Below, one piece after another: positions 1 through 13,169 of a stretch of DNA of 64,000 nt; within the stretch, counting starts at the first letter, position 1; each line of letters opens with the position of its first letter. The position numbers were made by a program, and so were the translations under genes. The stretch comes from Perca fluviatilis. Lineage: Eukaryota; Chordata; Actinopteri; Perciformes; Percidae. A model generated the notes under the pieces. It had not been told where the DNA came from. It was given only the letters and a program-made list of their open reading frames with translations, and ran no database searches. Location of the stretch: NCBI RefSeq assembly GCF_010015445.1, contig NC_053127.1:26749215-26813214 (forward strand), written 5' to 3'.

Positions 1-280
1 GCAGTTGGATTTTATCAAGACAGTATAAGCCCTCACTTACTGCATACCACATTTCACAGTTTATTATCTCTCTTATCATCGTCTCCATTCCTGAAATGGT
101 TTCGGAGAAGCCATAGTGGGTGACATACCCTACTATTGCTATCTGTCACACACAAATGTGAAGGATGTCAGGACTGTATTTTCTGAGCTCTGGAAATTGA
201 TCTCTGTTTAACCTGAAACAACCGTAATCTCTAAGTGCATGTTTAGAAAGTCTGGTTTTATAAATTCAATAAAAATGTAA

Positions 281-441
281 GATTATTTTTGGGGCATTTT
301 TGCACTTTATTTCATATAGGAAATGAGACATGCAGCAAAGGGCCACGGGTTTAACTTGAACCCTGGCCACTGCTGTAAGGACTGAGCATTGGTACGTGGG
401 GCGCATGTTTAACTAGGTGAGATACCAGGGTGCCCCAGTGT
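281..441 (-). repeat. tRNA-derived SINE, diverged copy
   Basis: Read on the minus strand, this has the head of a tRNA-like sequence, a degraded B-box-like segment, the conserved body phrase CCCTTTGCTGCATGTC and a tail ending in AATAAAG...AAAATGCCCCAAAAATAATC. The same body and tail occur in the fuller copy at 37113-37312 and in the fragment at about 14375-14513, so all three belong to one fish SINE family. The tRNA-like head is too diverged to be a functional tRNA gene. Confidence 0.75.
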
Positions 442-1229
442 CAGTGCTTTTTGAACATTATTTTTTCACATTTTCTGACAGCCAATTGACTGTAAAAAAG
501 TGTATGTTTTGTCTGTACATTAATTAGCTGGATTGTCCTGTTAAAGTAAGGCTGAACAGAGGGAATTCAGCAGAGGCCCAAGAGTGGTAAGGCTCTGCAG
601 TTGAGACTGCCACCTGTAAAAAGAAGGAGCATGCATCTGTGTGACTCTTTTTATTTGGAGTTTCCCTCTCCTCCACATTCTGCGTTGGTTTGGTAAGGAT
701 GCTCCAGTTTCCTCCCACAGCCAAAAGAAATATACAGTAAGTCATGAGGACTGGAGACTCCGGACTGCCTACAGGTATGAGGTATGAGTGATTGTATGCC
801 TCTATGTTCACCCTGGGAGAGTATCTCTGCTTTCTGCACTCTGCATGTTGGGATAGACTCCAGCCCTCCGGAGAGCCTGACAAAAATGAAGCCAGCATAA
901 ATGCATGACAGTATGTCAAATACCCACGACTGAATGGGTCACTGTCATTCAGCTGAAGAATCATGGATTAAAGCAATGTGTCAGCATATCTCTGCTATGC
1001 TGAAATGTCCTTGAGCAAGATACTGGAACTCCAGAGAGACTTTAATGGAGCAGAATACGAAAGTAAAGCAATGGAGAAACATGTTTCTCATATCTAGTAA
1101 ATAAAATATGAACATTATATTGTCTCTATTTTAATGTGTTGTTGGGTTATTCTGTGCAGGATATTTATATGGAAACAAAAGGTTTTTGGCATTGATAATA
1201 ATATGCCATCTTCAGAATTAAACTAATGC

Positions 1230-1760
1230 GCTCTGACACACGCTGACACAGAAAAAGTCATTCACGCATTCATCTTCTCTGGACTTAACTACTGTAACTC
1301 CCTCCTTTCTGGCATTAACCAAAAGTCACTCTCCCGCCTCCAACAAGTTCAGAACGCAGCAGCTAGTCTTCTCACTGGCTTTAAAAGACGACATCCCATC
1401 ACCCCAATTCTGGCTTCTCTCCATTTGCTACCTGTTTGATTTAAAATAGATTTTTAGAGTTTACTGATGCCTTTTAAAGCATGTCTTGCCCCAAGCTACA
1501 TAGTGGAAATGTTGAACCCATATGAGCCAGTTCGCAGCCTTAGATCTTTAGGTGGGGCCCTTCTGGCCGTTCCAAAGTTGAGGCTTAAATCTAAAGGTGA
1601 TCGTGCTTTTGCCATCAGGACCCCTCAGCTTTGGAACGACGTTCCTGAGGAGATAAGGCTTGCAGAAACAGTGACCTCTTTTAATCAATTTCTTAAAACA
1701 CTGACTTGCTTTTATGTGATGTTGTCTTTTAATCACTTTTATTCTTTTTATTTATTTTTA
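1230..1760 (+). mobile_element. LINE (L2-like) 3' fragment, dead
   Basis: Conceptual translation in shifting frames matches the C-terminal part of an L2/CR1-type LINE reverse transcriptase: a DYCNSLLSG-like phrase near 1280-1310, QNAAARLLTG-like near 1350-1375, and an open stretch (1467-1844) with APSYIVEML, RSLRSLGGALLAVP and LWNDVPEEIR. The reading frame is broken at least once near 1435-1460, and the 5' part is missing. This is a 5'-truncated, inactive copy. Homologous fragments lie at 13170-13712 and 39868-40385, all on the plus strand. Confidence 0.8.
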
Positions 1761-4213
1761 TTGTCATGTTTTTTAATTTTTTTTTTAATCTCTTTTACCA
1801 TTCTTATTTTTTATCATTTGCAGATCCAAACCAAAGAAATGTAGGCTGATAATATCAATAATTACGATCAAATATGATGCATTCAATATGAGAATGAACA
1901 TTTAACAAAAGAAAACCTATATATCAGTGTCGTTTCAATGGAGCAAATCTTTTTCTCTACCTTGATGAGTCTACAGAGGAAGCATGCTATTTAAGGAAGA
2001 CTTAAACTGTACACATTACCCAACCCTGACTCTGCTGCTCTGCTTTTATCCATGTTGGTCAGGAACCTCAGGATGTTATTGATCCTGACTGCATTAAGCA
2101 TGAGAAATAAAGAATATCAGGGTATTGATTTTCTTTTTCAGAAGTGATCTCCTCACATTCTTTTTCATTTCAGCTTATGTAACTGCCCCCGTTATCCACC
2201 TCAGCCTCAACTAGTGTGTAGTGCCACACATTTTGAGGCACTAACAAAAACAGATACAAGAGGAAGCTACACACAAGCATCAAACGGTCTGTGCAGATCT
2301 TCCTCTAATCCATGAATACAGAATGTAAAATGGTTCTCTATGTCAGCCTGTTTAGTTTGGCTCAGAGGTTTGTGTCTGAACATCATAATCTATTTACTGC
2401 AGTGCAGAATTTAGATGGTAAATTATAATTTAAACGCACGCCCAGATTTGAAACCGTTCTTCTTGGCACCCCGCCAAAAGCATAAAAACGTGTCTTCCTC
2501 CACTCTTTCTCCTCTGCATGCTCTAACATCGACCGGGACAGGCAGATGTACAAAAAGACACACAAAGCAAGATACACTGTAACAAATAACATACACACAC
2601 ACAGAGCTGCCTGGAGGGCAGCTGCTGAGCATCAGCTCTTTGCCCTGAACGCCCAGGGAAACACTTGGGTAAGAAAAGTCAGCTTTGTTTGAAGGATGAA
2701 CTTTGGCAGCCTGCTGAGCAGTAAGAATCACAGATATACATTTAACACAGAGCATGTGCAAACTCATCTGCACAAAGACACAAATACATACCTGCAAAAT
2801 GCTTTAAGATGGCAATGCAAAGACACACAGTGATGAGGTTTCACCTGCATCTTTTAACAGGACTGACGGAATACTCCAAATTAAACAACCTCATAAAATA
2901 TTTAGTCTAACTCATCTGAGTAGCATAAGGCAGGGACTAAATGCGATATTGTACAACGTCTAAGGCCCTTGGAAATCTGTTTAACAGGGGAACTTTGACT
3001 CAACTGGCTCTACACCAGCTTAAATAAATACCTTTATGTGGCAAATAGAGATTAATGCTCTAACCTTCTGACAACAGATACAGCTGGCTGAAAAGATAAG
3101 TAAGTTGCTGTGATTTGACCCAACTGGACCTGGCGATTCTGATTAAGATCGGAGTCAAACCTTTTTATCTATGATTAGAGTACCCCCTGCATTCCCCTTT
3201 AAGTCCTTGTTTGCTATTCAAAGGAGCACAGGAGCAGCTGAGCACAGCTTTGGCATATCCCGTTGCATTTGGGTTTTCTTTTCATCGGTTTTCTTGTAGC
3301 AAACTGTCCTGCTCTGCTGGAGCCTGCTCTCCACAGTCCCTACTATTCTGCTGCACGGCGACTGTGGAGAGATGCATGACTCCAGATAATGTGAAGTGTG
3401 CAGATGCTTGTGTCACTGTCAGCTTGTTACAGTCAGATGAGTCTTGGCTCAGTAGGTGAGGATTTTATCTAATGCTCAGTCTCCATTAGAATGCAGATAC
3501 AAGCTGCCAGCCTCTCATTTCACATTGTTATACACAACTGTCTTATTAACCGCAGCTTCTGTAGCTGCCTGCGCTGTGTTGAGAACTTTGGGGACTCCTT
3601 TAACCCCTCTTCACTCTCTTTAATTGCTTGGAATGCTCAAGAAGCTCTTTTAAGTTTCCCTTTGGAGCAACATTTTGTTTGATGGGGGTTTAAAGTGGAT
3701 TCAGTGCACAGACTTACACACGTTCATTCTTAGAAATACACAAAAATGCACAAAAAGCAAGCAAACATCAAATAAATGTGCACAAGCAAACTGACAAACA
3801 CACAGATGAATGATGTTGAATCTCACCTGCACTGCAAGGCAAAAAAGGCAAAAAGGGAACTCTGCATTCTCTTTGACACCATGTATTCACCTGCCTTTCC
3901 TCCCACTCAGCCAACCTACACAATACACCTACACACAAGGCCTGAAATCCTCCTCACACAGACGGATTCATCTGACACATTTTGTTCCTTTGTTTTGTCC
4001 TTTGGTGTGCTGTAAATCATTTTGATGTGACGAGCTTGATACGGTTAAGGGCATATTCTTTTTTAAATATATATATTTTTAAATCACAGCTGTGGATAAT
4101 TGCCAGGTCCTTTGCTCATCACATCATAAAACAAACACCACAAGTATACTCATCACTCCGTCAAACCTTCCACACGTTTAAGAGAAAAGCTGGAAAAACA
4201 TCACACTTTCACT

Positions 4214-4231
4214 TCTCTGTCTCTCTCTCTA

Positions 4232-4290
<59 letters not shown>

Positions 4291-4291
4291 G
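4214..4291. repeat. (CT)n microsatellite
   Basis: About 78 bp of nearly pure CT dinucleotides with a few interruptions, inside the exchanger intron. Confidence 0.95.
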
Positions 4292-4898
4292 TACATTTGC
4301 TTCCTGCACTTTTTATCTGCCTCTCTGCTGGTGCATCCATGAATCCTTCTGTTAAAATTATCCCACAGGTTTTATCGCATGCACCTGTTTCAGTAGTTGC
4401 TCAACCCTCATCCCTCTCCTCGCTGCTGTGCAGTCACCTGCCTGATTTTATTTCCTCTGCTCTGTCGCTAACATACACTTCCTTTGTTTTCTGCAGTTAA
4501 GTTTTCATTGCTGTGCATTACAATGAACTCCCATATACAGTTACCTCCACAGAAACCCCAAAGGGCTGTGTGTTAATTCGTTCATGGAAAGCTGCTTCTA
4601 TGCTTCTTCTTCTTTTCATTTTTCTTCTTCGTTTACATCAGCCACATTGTTTCATTATCTGCCTCACAATTATATCCTCTTATCCTCCCACGTCATCCCT
4701 CTGAAAGATCTAAACTTCTCAGAGCCAACGTATCTATGACTCATAAAAATAGCCCTTTTATCCTTTACCAGAATAGATAACTTACAGTAATCTAGCAGGA
4801 CTGTTTAACATACCAACGTGTGGGCTGTGATGTTTGATAAAGTTATGAGAAGCAACAAGACATCACATCAAAGAAAAAGAAGGAATATTGCCACTCAC

Positions 4899-6910
4899 AT
4901 GGTCTCATCGTTCTGAAACTCCAGCTTGCCGGACACCTCCTCGTAGTCCTCGCCTGCCTTGGCGGTGCCCTCGACGGTGTGGTACGGCACTGCCACCTTC
5001 CCCCTTGCTCCGGACGTCCGGTGAACTTTCACCTGCATGCTGCCGATGCTCTCGCTGACCCTCATGGAGTTACTCTCGAATGTAAAAATGCCAGCGTGGT
5101 CATCATCATAAATGGTAACCGTGGCAATATGAGCGCTGCCCAGGGCTGCCTTCGGAGGAACCTGGGAGAGGCCCACCGTGCTGTTGCTGGAGGTGATGGA
5201 GCTCGGCTCCAGGACAGAGACCTCAGCTCGATGCACGATACGTGGATTACTCAGGCGCACGTAGAAATGCTCATCCTCTTCAAAAATATCATCATCAATA
5301 ACGCCAACAGTGAACTCTTTTGTTGTCTCGCCGGGCTTGAAGACCAAAGTGCCCTCTGCAAACTCGTAGTCTGAGCCGGCATTAGCAGTCGCATCCTCTG
5401 TACGGTAGTCCACCTGAGTGGCACAAGCAAAGAAAGAAACTTGATTAAATATTTAGTGTGATGGGTTAAAATAAAATGCTGAATTATTCACATCTTTTAT
5501 GCCTCAGGCAATTACATTTGATTTTTAAACTGACCATGAGCATTTACAATATTTTTCAGTACTTCTTATTACCTTCACAGTGCAGCCACTTTCTCCCCCA
5601 TGCCGGGTCACTGACAGCTTCAGTGAGCCACAGTTCTCAAAGCACTGGTAGTGTGAAGTCTCAAACTGCAGGTAGATGGTGTTGGGATCTTCCTCTTGCC
5701 CAGTGGCCTCATGACAGCTCACCACCTTTCTGGCCTGGTCAGCAGCGTGCTTTTTCAAGATGTTTCCAGCTCCGATCATCATGCGTGTGGCTTGAATGCG
5801 ATAGAAGGCCCGGCTCTTCTGTTGTTGGACCAGCACTTGGTAGTTGGCCATCTCAATCAGCTGCTCCATGTCTTTCTCCGGATGCCTTTGCTTTAAGTCT
5901 TTCAGGGTGCGAGCCATGTCCCGCCGGGCCTCTTCCTCTTGATCTTGCTCCGCACTCATCCCTCCACCTTCCTCCACCCCCTCCAGCATCCCATCCAGAG
6001 CCTCTTTGGGGTGAGTGTGGGAGTTCACACCCTGGCCGTCCATCTCCAAGTCCATTTTAGTGAACATGGCATCTCCCTCTGACTCGATGATAATGCCATG
6101 GGTCTTGTCAGCGCGATAACGCTTATGGACGTACTTGTAGAAGAGCAGGCGCCTGTCTGCAATCCAGGCTTGCAGCACACACACAGGGAAGAAGAGGAAG
6201 GTGAGGACAGCCTCCCAAACCTCCACCTCCCCTGGGGAGACCACAGACAGGATGATATACAGCCAGATATAGGCGAAGATGCTCCAGGCAGCAGTGACAA
6301 AAAACACCCGCAGGTGCTTTACCTTGCGGGTTTCATTTTCTGGCACCACATAGACACAGATAGCGATGATAATGAACATGTTGAATGCAGCGCTGCCCAC
6401 AATGGTGCTGGGACCCAGAGATCCAGCCTCAAAATCATGGCCGACCACTTCAATGACAGACAGCAGGATCTCTGGTGCAGATGAGCCCAGCGCCATCAGA
6501 GTCAGGTTGGATACCGTCTCATTCCAGACCCGTACAGTAGTCGTCGTCGTTTCACCGTTGGGCTTCTTGATGGTGATCTCCCTTTCCTGAGAGGTGATGA
6601 CTTCGATAGAAGACATGAAGCGGTCTGCGATAATGGACATGCCCAGGAACATGTATATAAGAGCTGCAAAGTAAACAATGGCGCGTGCCACCTTGTCACC
6701 AACTGCAGGGTTTTGGGGGTTCCACATGGGCAGCACCACGCCATCAGAGCAGTTATCTTCACCAGAGCAGTTGGCTGGTGTGCTGCCAAAATCGTCATGG
6801 CTGGCGCTTCCCTGGGAGAAATGAGTGACTCCTGGGAGCAGAACCAGCAGAAAGGAGATGAACATACATGGTGTGCAAGGCGGAGTGAGGATACGCTTGT
6901 ACAGAAACAT
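4899..6910 (-). CDS. slc8a4: Sodium/calcium exchanger (SLC8/NCX family), 5' coding exons, partial
   Basis: Plasma-membrane 3Na+/1Ca2+ antiporter that extrudes calcium. Two coding exons are present: 6910-5573 (446 codons, ATG at 6910) and 5413-4899 (171 codons plus 2 nt). Introns follow GT-AG: donor at 5572, acceptor at 5414-5415, donor at 4897-4898. Visible in order: a hydrophobic signal sequence (residues about 16-30), extracellular NCSGEDNCSDG, transmembrane segments, the alpha-1 repeat with GSSAPEILLS (142-151) and GSAAFNMF (172-179), the XIP region beginning RRLLFYKYVHKRYR (about 253-266), a long cytoplasmic loop, and calcium-binding domain CBD1 with acidic clusters IDDDIFEEDEHF and YDDDHAG. 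CBD2 starts after ESIGSM. The 3' exons, including the alpha-2 repeat, lie outside the window. Residues are closest to NCX1 and NCX3 and unlike NCX2. The symbol slc8a4 is inferred from synteny; slc8a family membership is certain. The 158-159 bp intron inside CBD1 is unusual. Confidence 0.9.
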
Positions 6911-9026
6911 GGCAGCGTGATAATGCTCGGAGTCTTCTGGTGCCGGAGTTCAATCCACGTCACATGTAAAGGTCTATCCAAACCTCTGAAAGACAGCAAA
7001 ATAAGACATTTGCGCAGAGGATGAGATTGTTACATTCACAACGTCAGATGTTGATCATTCAGGGTCCTATTCTTGAAATAACCTCTACAAGCATTACAAG
7101 TACAACATCGCAGAAGTACTCACAGTCATACTCTTTTATATGCAAATGACGTGGGATCCAACAGTTTCGTTGGTCCGAGTTTGGAAAGCCAGAAATATTG
7201 GCACCTACTAATCATTGAGTCATTGGTATTGAACTACCTAGTCAAACTCCCACACATATAATGTGTTCACTCTGTGCTAAGCAGCAGTAAAAATGTTACC
7301 CTCTGCACCTGTTGTATTGAGGGAAAAAGTGATTCAGTCCACCATGTATTGTCAAGTTCGAGGGGATTCCAAAAATAACCTTCACTGACAGTATAACAAG
7401 AAAAGAGCAGTTGTTCTTAGGCATTCCAGACCTAATGATACAGATATTATAATATTATTCAAAGGAAAAACAATCCTGGTCTCTAATGAATGTGACGTAT
7501 GCCTCTCAACTCTATTGTTTAATGCTACAAATGTATCATTTAAAATAAGCCGTTTAAACTATGTCAAGGGGCAGCTTAAAATCTATTTTTTTTCTTGGCA
7601 GCAGCATTAGTGAGCAAAGCATCAATGCTGTCCAGAGGGTTAACATCTGCATCAATGTGAACAGAGAGGGGGAAAAAAAAGCCAAGAAATGTCATCTGGT
7701 GCTTCCTAATTAAACTTTCAAGACCATCTCCATGTCAAAAATAGGTTGCATACCTACAGCAGAAGAGATTTGACAATGCTACCCATACCAACACATGCTC
7801 TCATTGACATGCAGCAGATAAAGGCTGCGATCTCCACTCTGACCTGCATAACAGGAGTGCACGTTTCCCATCAAGGCTACATTTCAGGGTGAAGCAGCTG
7901 TATAAATTAAGTAGTAATTTTTTTGTTGGCTTATAAATAAATGACAAACAGATTGTGGTTGGGGCAGCAACAGCATTATGCAACAACTCAACACATGCCT
8001 ATCAGTGTGAGCGAAACATCACCAGGATCAGCACCATGGACAGCGACTCCTGCAACAAGCAGAAGCAACACATCCACGCAGGAAATGTGACCCTCTGGTT
8101 TTCGAAAGATGTTTCATCCTTATTCAACACAGATATTTCAGAAATATCCTGATTATGGGAGTTTAAAGCTTTCAAAGCTTTATGATGAATCATAAATCCA
8201 TAATATTAGAGCCAAGTGCAAAAGTGTGTACTTCATGTAATTTAAAGAGAATTAAATATTCCACAGCACTGTGGTGTGATATCATTGATTCCTTTCTATA
8301 ATATAATATTATATATGTATATAATATAATACTGCTTTCGTCTGGCACACAATCCTGCACAAATTTTGAGTGGGTGATGTTTCTATGGTAAAAAGCAAGC
8401 TCTCCAACTGGTGGGAATGCAGGAATAAAAGATTTTTTTTATAATACTATAGAGACAAAAGGTGTCTACATATTTTCATCTGTTCTAGTGGTGCCATACA
8501 CAGTTCAGTGACATGCATTCCTCTCCAAAATCACCAGGTAGCAAACGAGCCAACAAGTTACAAAAGCGTTAGCGTTGTTTCTATGAAGAATGTAGGATTT
8601 TTTGGTCAACATATAATCTCAATCTCACGTATAATCTCAATCTCAATAATCTTGAGTTTTACCAAAGACATTTTATAGATTCTAAGGATGCAACCCCCGT
8701 GTTGGATCTCAACCAGTACTAAACTACACTCCTTTGCATTGCTGATATTTAACATTCATTTCTTGATTAACATCAGTTGAACAAGTATACCACTGACAAG
8801 CCCAGCAAGATCCCACTTTTCCATGTCATTAAGTTTCTCATTTAACCTTTAATAGAAACCTACCTTATCTTAACTGCTTGCACTGTTTTCCATTCCTGTT
8901 GTTGCTCCTGTTGATGGTATTAGAGTTGTACTGTTAACTGTGTGTATTTTAATGTAATTTTATATTGGTGTCATTGAAGTCGGAGAAGTCGAAGACAAAT
9001 TTCCACTGAGGTGGACAATAAAGTCT

Positions 9027-9059
<33 letters not shown>

Positions 9060-9461
9060 TTCCAAAATTATCCAAATCTAAAGAAATAAAATGCCTCTGA
9101 CCCAAATAAAAAATTATGATTCAATCCTCAAATGTGTTCCTGTTTGGTAAGCAGAGGCCTCAAACTGACTGTTAGCAGACACCATGAATTCCTTGAGACC
9201 TGGTGTTGAGCAAAAACCATAATCAATAAACAGAAATCTAAGCAAAAAATGGCACACCATATACCATTGGTTTGCATGCAGCTATGAGCTTTAGAGCCGA
9301 GCATAGTGGAGAAAAACCAAGATGCTCACGCAGGAATATACTTAATGTTTCCTATTTTTGAGAAACTAGAAACTGCATTACTCACCTGGGTGCAGTTGTC
9401 AGTGAGTCAGCTGAGTGTGGAAGTTGTGGCCTCAGGAGATGAACTTATCTTTCATATCACT
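6911..9461 (-). other. slc8a4: 5' UTR exons of the exchanger gene and intervening intron
   Basis: The coding exon continues upstream to an acceptor TTTCAG ending at 6986, giving a 5' UTR part at 6911-6985. A likely non-coding exon lies at 9386-9461 on the minus strand: it has a strong donor (CAG followed by GTGAGT, 9386/9385) and an acceptor with a pyrimidine tract (CTTTTTACAG, ending at 9462). The intron 6987-9385 holds AT-rich DNA and an unclassified LINE tail at about 8930-9060. The exons are predicted from splice signals only. Confidence 0.5.
8930..9057 (+). repeat. Non-LTR retrotransposon 3' tail with (AATC)n end
   Basis: The phrase ACAAATTTCC...GGACAATAAAGTCTAATC followed by seven or so AATC units is the typical 3' terminus of fish non-LTR retrotransposons. 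No coding part remains. A second short tail of similar type lies at 47476-47512. Confidence 0.6.
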
Positions 9462-10029
9462 CTGTAAAAAGACAGGTTATCTTAAATTAACAAATTGTAG
9501 AGAGACTTTCATAATCACCATGAAAACTAGCCGGAAAGGATTCCACATTAGAGAGTTTTAAGAAGCTTATTAAAAGCCAGAAATGTGGGCCAGTACATTT
9601 AGCAACTGGAGTAGAAATACAAATACAACATCACTGTTGACTAGAGACAATTCAAAATGTTGAATTATAAATGGGTTCTAAGACAACTACATTTTTGGAC
9701 ATTACAGATGCAGAAAAAAAAGCCGATTATGCCATCAGTACGCTGTGCATGAGGGACAAATAGACCGGTCCATTTGGTGCGCACAGCAGTCCCACAGATA
9801 CTCACAGAAAGCCCTTAATCTCAGCTGGACCCTGGACACAGCGTGGCTACCCTGCACCAGCTCAACAGAAGAAGACACCCCGTGTGCCATTCACACAGCA
9901 GGCTGGTGTAATGGTGTTGGCTTGTTGCGCTGGTGTCTTGGAAATGAAGCGTATCTTTCCACGGTGCTTCTTTGCAAATGTTGTCCTTACAGGTACCCTA
10001 CCTCAGCAAACTTAACACTGTTGGATTAG

Positions 10030-10200
10030 TTCCTCTTATTAAATCCCCCTCGCGCCACCGCGGCGTCACCGTCCGCAAAGCTAAGTAATTTTCAAAAACC
10101 ACAATGCGTTTCAGCTTTATCCTCTCCAGCCTACGTGCGAGTGTTGATGCGTAAAAAAATAAATGAAATTACTGACTCTGTCCTCACTCGTCCCGCTTGT
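10030..10200 (-). promoter_or_regulatory. CpG-rich segment, candidate promoter or first exon of the exchanger gene
   Basis: CpG density rises sharply at about 10050-10200 (CTCGCGCCACCGCGGCGTC, CCGTCCGC, CTCGTCCCGC) relative to the AT-rich surroundings. It sits upstream of the non-coding exon at 9386-9461, which is where the minus-strand gene would start. No TATA box is obvious. The promoter assignment is an inference from composition and position. Confidence 0.35.
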
Positions 10201-10946
10201 ATCAGTCAGAAATTCTTCCAAACTATCAATTTATAAAAGGCATTAAGGGTGTTTTTGTTCTTCGAAAAATAATTTTCTGAGTTAGAGAAAAAAAAATCGC
10301 TTGCTTTTCTGTCTGAGCTGGAGAACGCAAAGAACCAAACAGGACTGCACATGAGAGTAGGCGTGAATGAATGGTGAAGGCTTGAGAGGACGCAAACCAC
10401 ACAGTACACGGATCAGGACAAGATGGATATCAAGCAGAGGGATGGTGACAGACAAGAAAGAGGAGTGTGGTGTTATGCAAATGGAAGTCTTCTCTTACTC
10501 TTGCGGAGGGCAGCATTGGCACAAGAAACGATGAGCGAGAAGAAAAGCAGTAACACTGCAGAAACAGGGGAGGAGACGTTCAGAAACAGCGCTACACGCA
10601 CGGCTGTGTCCTCCTGACTGCGCATCAGGAGTCCAGTATGAATGACCATTTCACTCCTAAATATTCATTATTTTCTCATTATCGTTATCAGCCGTCAGAA
10701 CAGATAAACCTGCTGTAAGCTAAAAGCTAAAGATCTGATGTTCGAGGTAAAAACTCCCAGATGTTGCTGCTTGTAGGTCTGTAGAGGGTTGTTGTTTTTT
10801 GTTGTTGTCTGGATGAGTATACACAGAAGTGTAGTAGAGAATAAATACATATTCTGAATTGGACCCTGAAATCATGACACACATAACTATAAACCTGAAG
10901 TTATGAACATAATCTATTATTGGGGGAAACAAAACAAACTAAACTT

Positions 10947-10948
<2 letters not shown>

Positions 10949-11005
<57 letters not shown>
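10949..11005. repeat. (GA)n microsatellite
   Basis: A pure AG/GA dinucleotide run of about 57 bp. Confidence 0.95.
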
Positions 11006-11008
<3 letters not shown>

Positions 11009-13169
11009 TGAGGAGGAGGCTAAAAGTCTTTAGCAGCCCCACCCATACTACTCCTCCTTACACACCTGCCTGCAAACTAGATTTCTGCACAGGTGGGGTT
11101 CAATACGATGTAAAGTTTGGTCTTAGGGTGATGCCAGAGAAAAATATACACATTTTAAACATAAAGGTCAGTCTACTTGTCATTAGGACTCAGCAATGAA
11201 AACAGTTATCAGTTGTGTAATATCTTCTGTAGCTCTGGAGGGGCTTTCTAAAGTCTGAAAAAAGAACCCTGATGATGTCATTGTGATGTCATCTGGGTTA
11301 TTTTGTGTTTGACTTTAAATATTTGACAGAAAACCTGCATTATAATTCATAGGCGTGGAATTTAAAAGATGAGCGTATTTAAGTCCGGGAAGGTCTATAA
11401 AGATGCGATTGAGTTGCATTATGGGAATTGTAGGATCCAGTGTTTTTGGAGTTAGGAGCGAGGGTTTCTCAGTCTCTGCTGCACAAATGTTGACTATTCT
11501 TTTTTTCAATCTATGAGTCCCCTAGCTTTATGGAAGTGCAATTCTAAATCTCTTGATTACCATTTTAATTCATCAAAAAGATATTGATATTGTAAGAATT
11601 GGCAAAAAAAAATTATGAATTTATGCTGTTCTTTGGCTACTTTATGCTTTTAACTGAATCCTAATGTTTAGAATGCTAAACATGCCTACAGGTAGTATGT
11701 CAACATGTATGTTCAATTAGCATGCTGACATTTAGCATGTGACATGTAGCATATTGTGCTCACAGTCCTTTCGAAGTACATGTTAAGTCATTAACTGAAA
11801 TATTAGAAAAGTGGAGATTTCGACCTGATACTCCTCTGGGTACCATGACTGTCTGCCTCCAACAGCATCCACTACTTGTTGACTCTGGAAGTGTTGAACC
11901 ACTTCTACCTGAAACACTGACTGACATTGTCATCCCTGGAGCCGCACTGCTTGCAGAGCTAAAAATACAGCTTTCATTTGGATGAAATTAATTTAGTTTT
12001 TATTGGTGTGAGATTGCCTGTAATAATCGTGGAATGAAGGCTTTAGATTACCCACCTGATGCGATGATCACGGCAAACCTTGGAGAGAAATAAAAGAGAT
12101 TAGACTGAGATCTGGAGTACTGTGGGGAATCTTCTGTTCCTGTAAAGAGGTTTACAATCACACGGTGAAACATGTGGTTTGTACTGTTACCCGTGGAGAT
12201 GCTTTACTTGAATAGGTGACTTACCATACTGTGTTCATTCCAACACATTTTAGCAACAGATAGCTACTTATACAATAACTCAAGTAGTCTCTCCTCTTGA
12301 CTTTGTGCTGATCTTTTCTTCTAAACATAATAACATGAAAGTCAAGTGATCGGCCTCATCATTTGCGCTTTAAATGTATAGGCCACAGCTAATAGGTTTA
12401 ATTAACATAAAGTCTACTACACATTTGAATAAACAGAGAGACATTCTCAAACACATCAAAATCTAATCTTACAAATTAGATTAAATATATGTGTGTAAGC
12501 CTATAGTTTATGGGAGGAGGATGTGCTGCTCAACCCATGATACTGAGGGCTCCTTTCCCAGACACACTCACACAAACTATCACAATCTCCAATGTGTTCA
12601 AATTAACAGATATGTCTGTCACGGGCAAGTCAGCTCCAACAATATCACGATTTAGCCTTCATACTTCAGTCACAGTCATTCAGCACCATGGACAGCACCT
12701 CAGACCTCCTTTAACACTGCAAGAAAATAAGAAACCAGTGTACAGTACGTATGATATCCACTCCATGGCCACTTTATTTAGTTTATAATGGTCAGTATTT
12801 GGTGACGGTGTCAGAAATGTGTAAATTCAATGATATGTTTATTTTTGAGGTCATAGTTAAGGTATTGTTGTAATGAAATACATTATTTTGAGAGGCAGCT
12901 CTAATTCATTTGTCCTCTATACTTGCATACATGAGGGGGGGGGGCAGAATATAAGAAACCCCTCTGAATATAAAGCAGTCTAATACAACACCATCACTAA
13001 CAATCAATGACCTCAAAATATACTGTAATTTTAAATAAACATCTATGGCAGTGTCAACAAAAACTGAACATTGGTTGTTTCTGTGACTGAAATGGAAAGT
13101 TGAAGGCCAGTTAACTGGCGTAATTTAGGTGTGGATCCTATGGATCAGGTTTTGAGTCTTGACCACCAT

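Larger units (their letters stand above)
1..4898. other. Intron of the slc8 exchanger gene
   Basis: This lies downstream of the splice donor at 4897-4898 on the minus strand, so it is intron of the exchanger gene. I looked for the next exons of the family (the small alternatively spliced exons that follow the second calcium-binding domain, encoding a DDEEYEK-like motif) and saw none. It contains a SINE (281-441), an L2 LINE tail (about 1230-1760) and a CT tract (4214-4291). The remainder has only short unsupported open frames and no further recognisable feature. Confidence 0.7.

Noticed and set aside
5476..6999. Long open frames overlapping the exchanger on other frames and strand
   Set aside because: They are shadows of the high-GC exchanger exon, whose own frame has unmistakable family motifs.
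9745..10029. 94-codon open frame upstream of the exchanger
   Set aside because: No recognisable motif, and it lies in the probable promoter-proximal region; composition alone does not support a gene.
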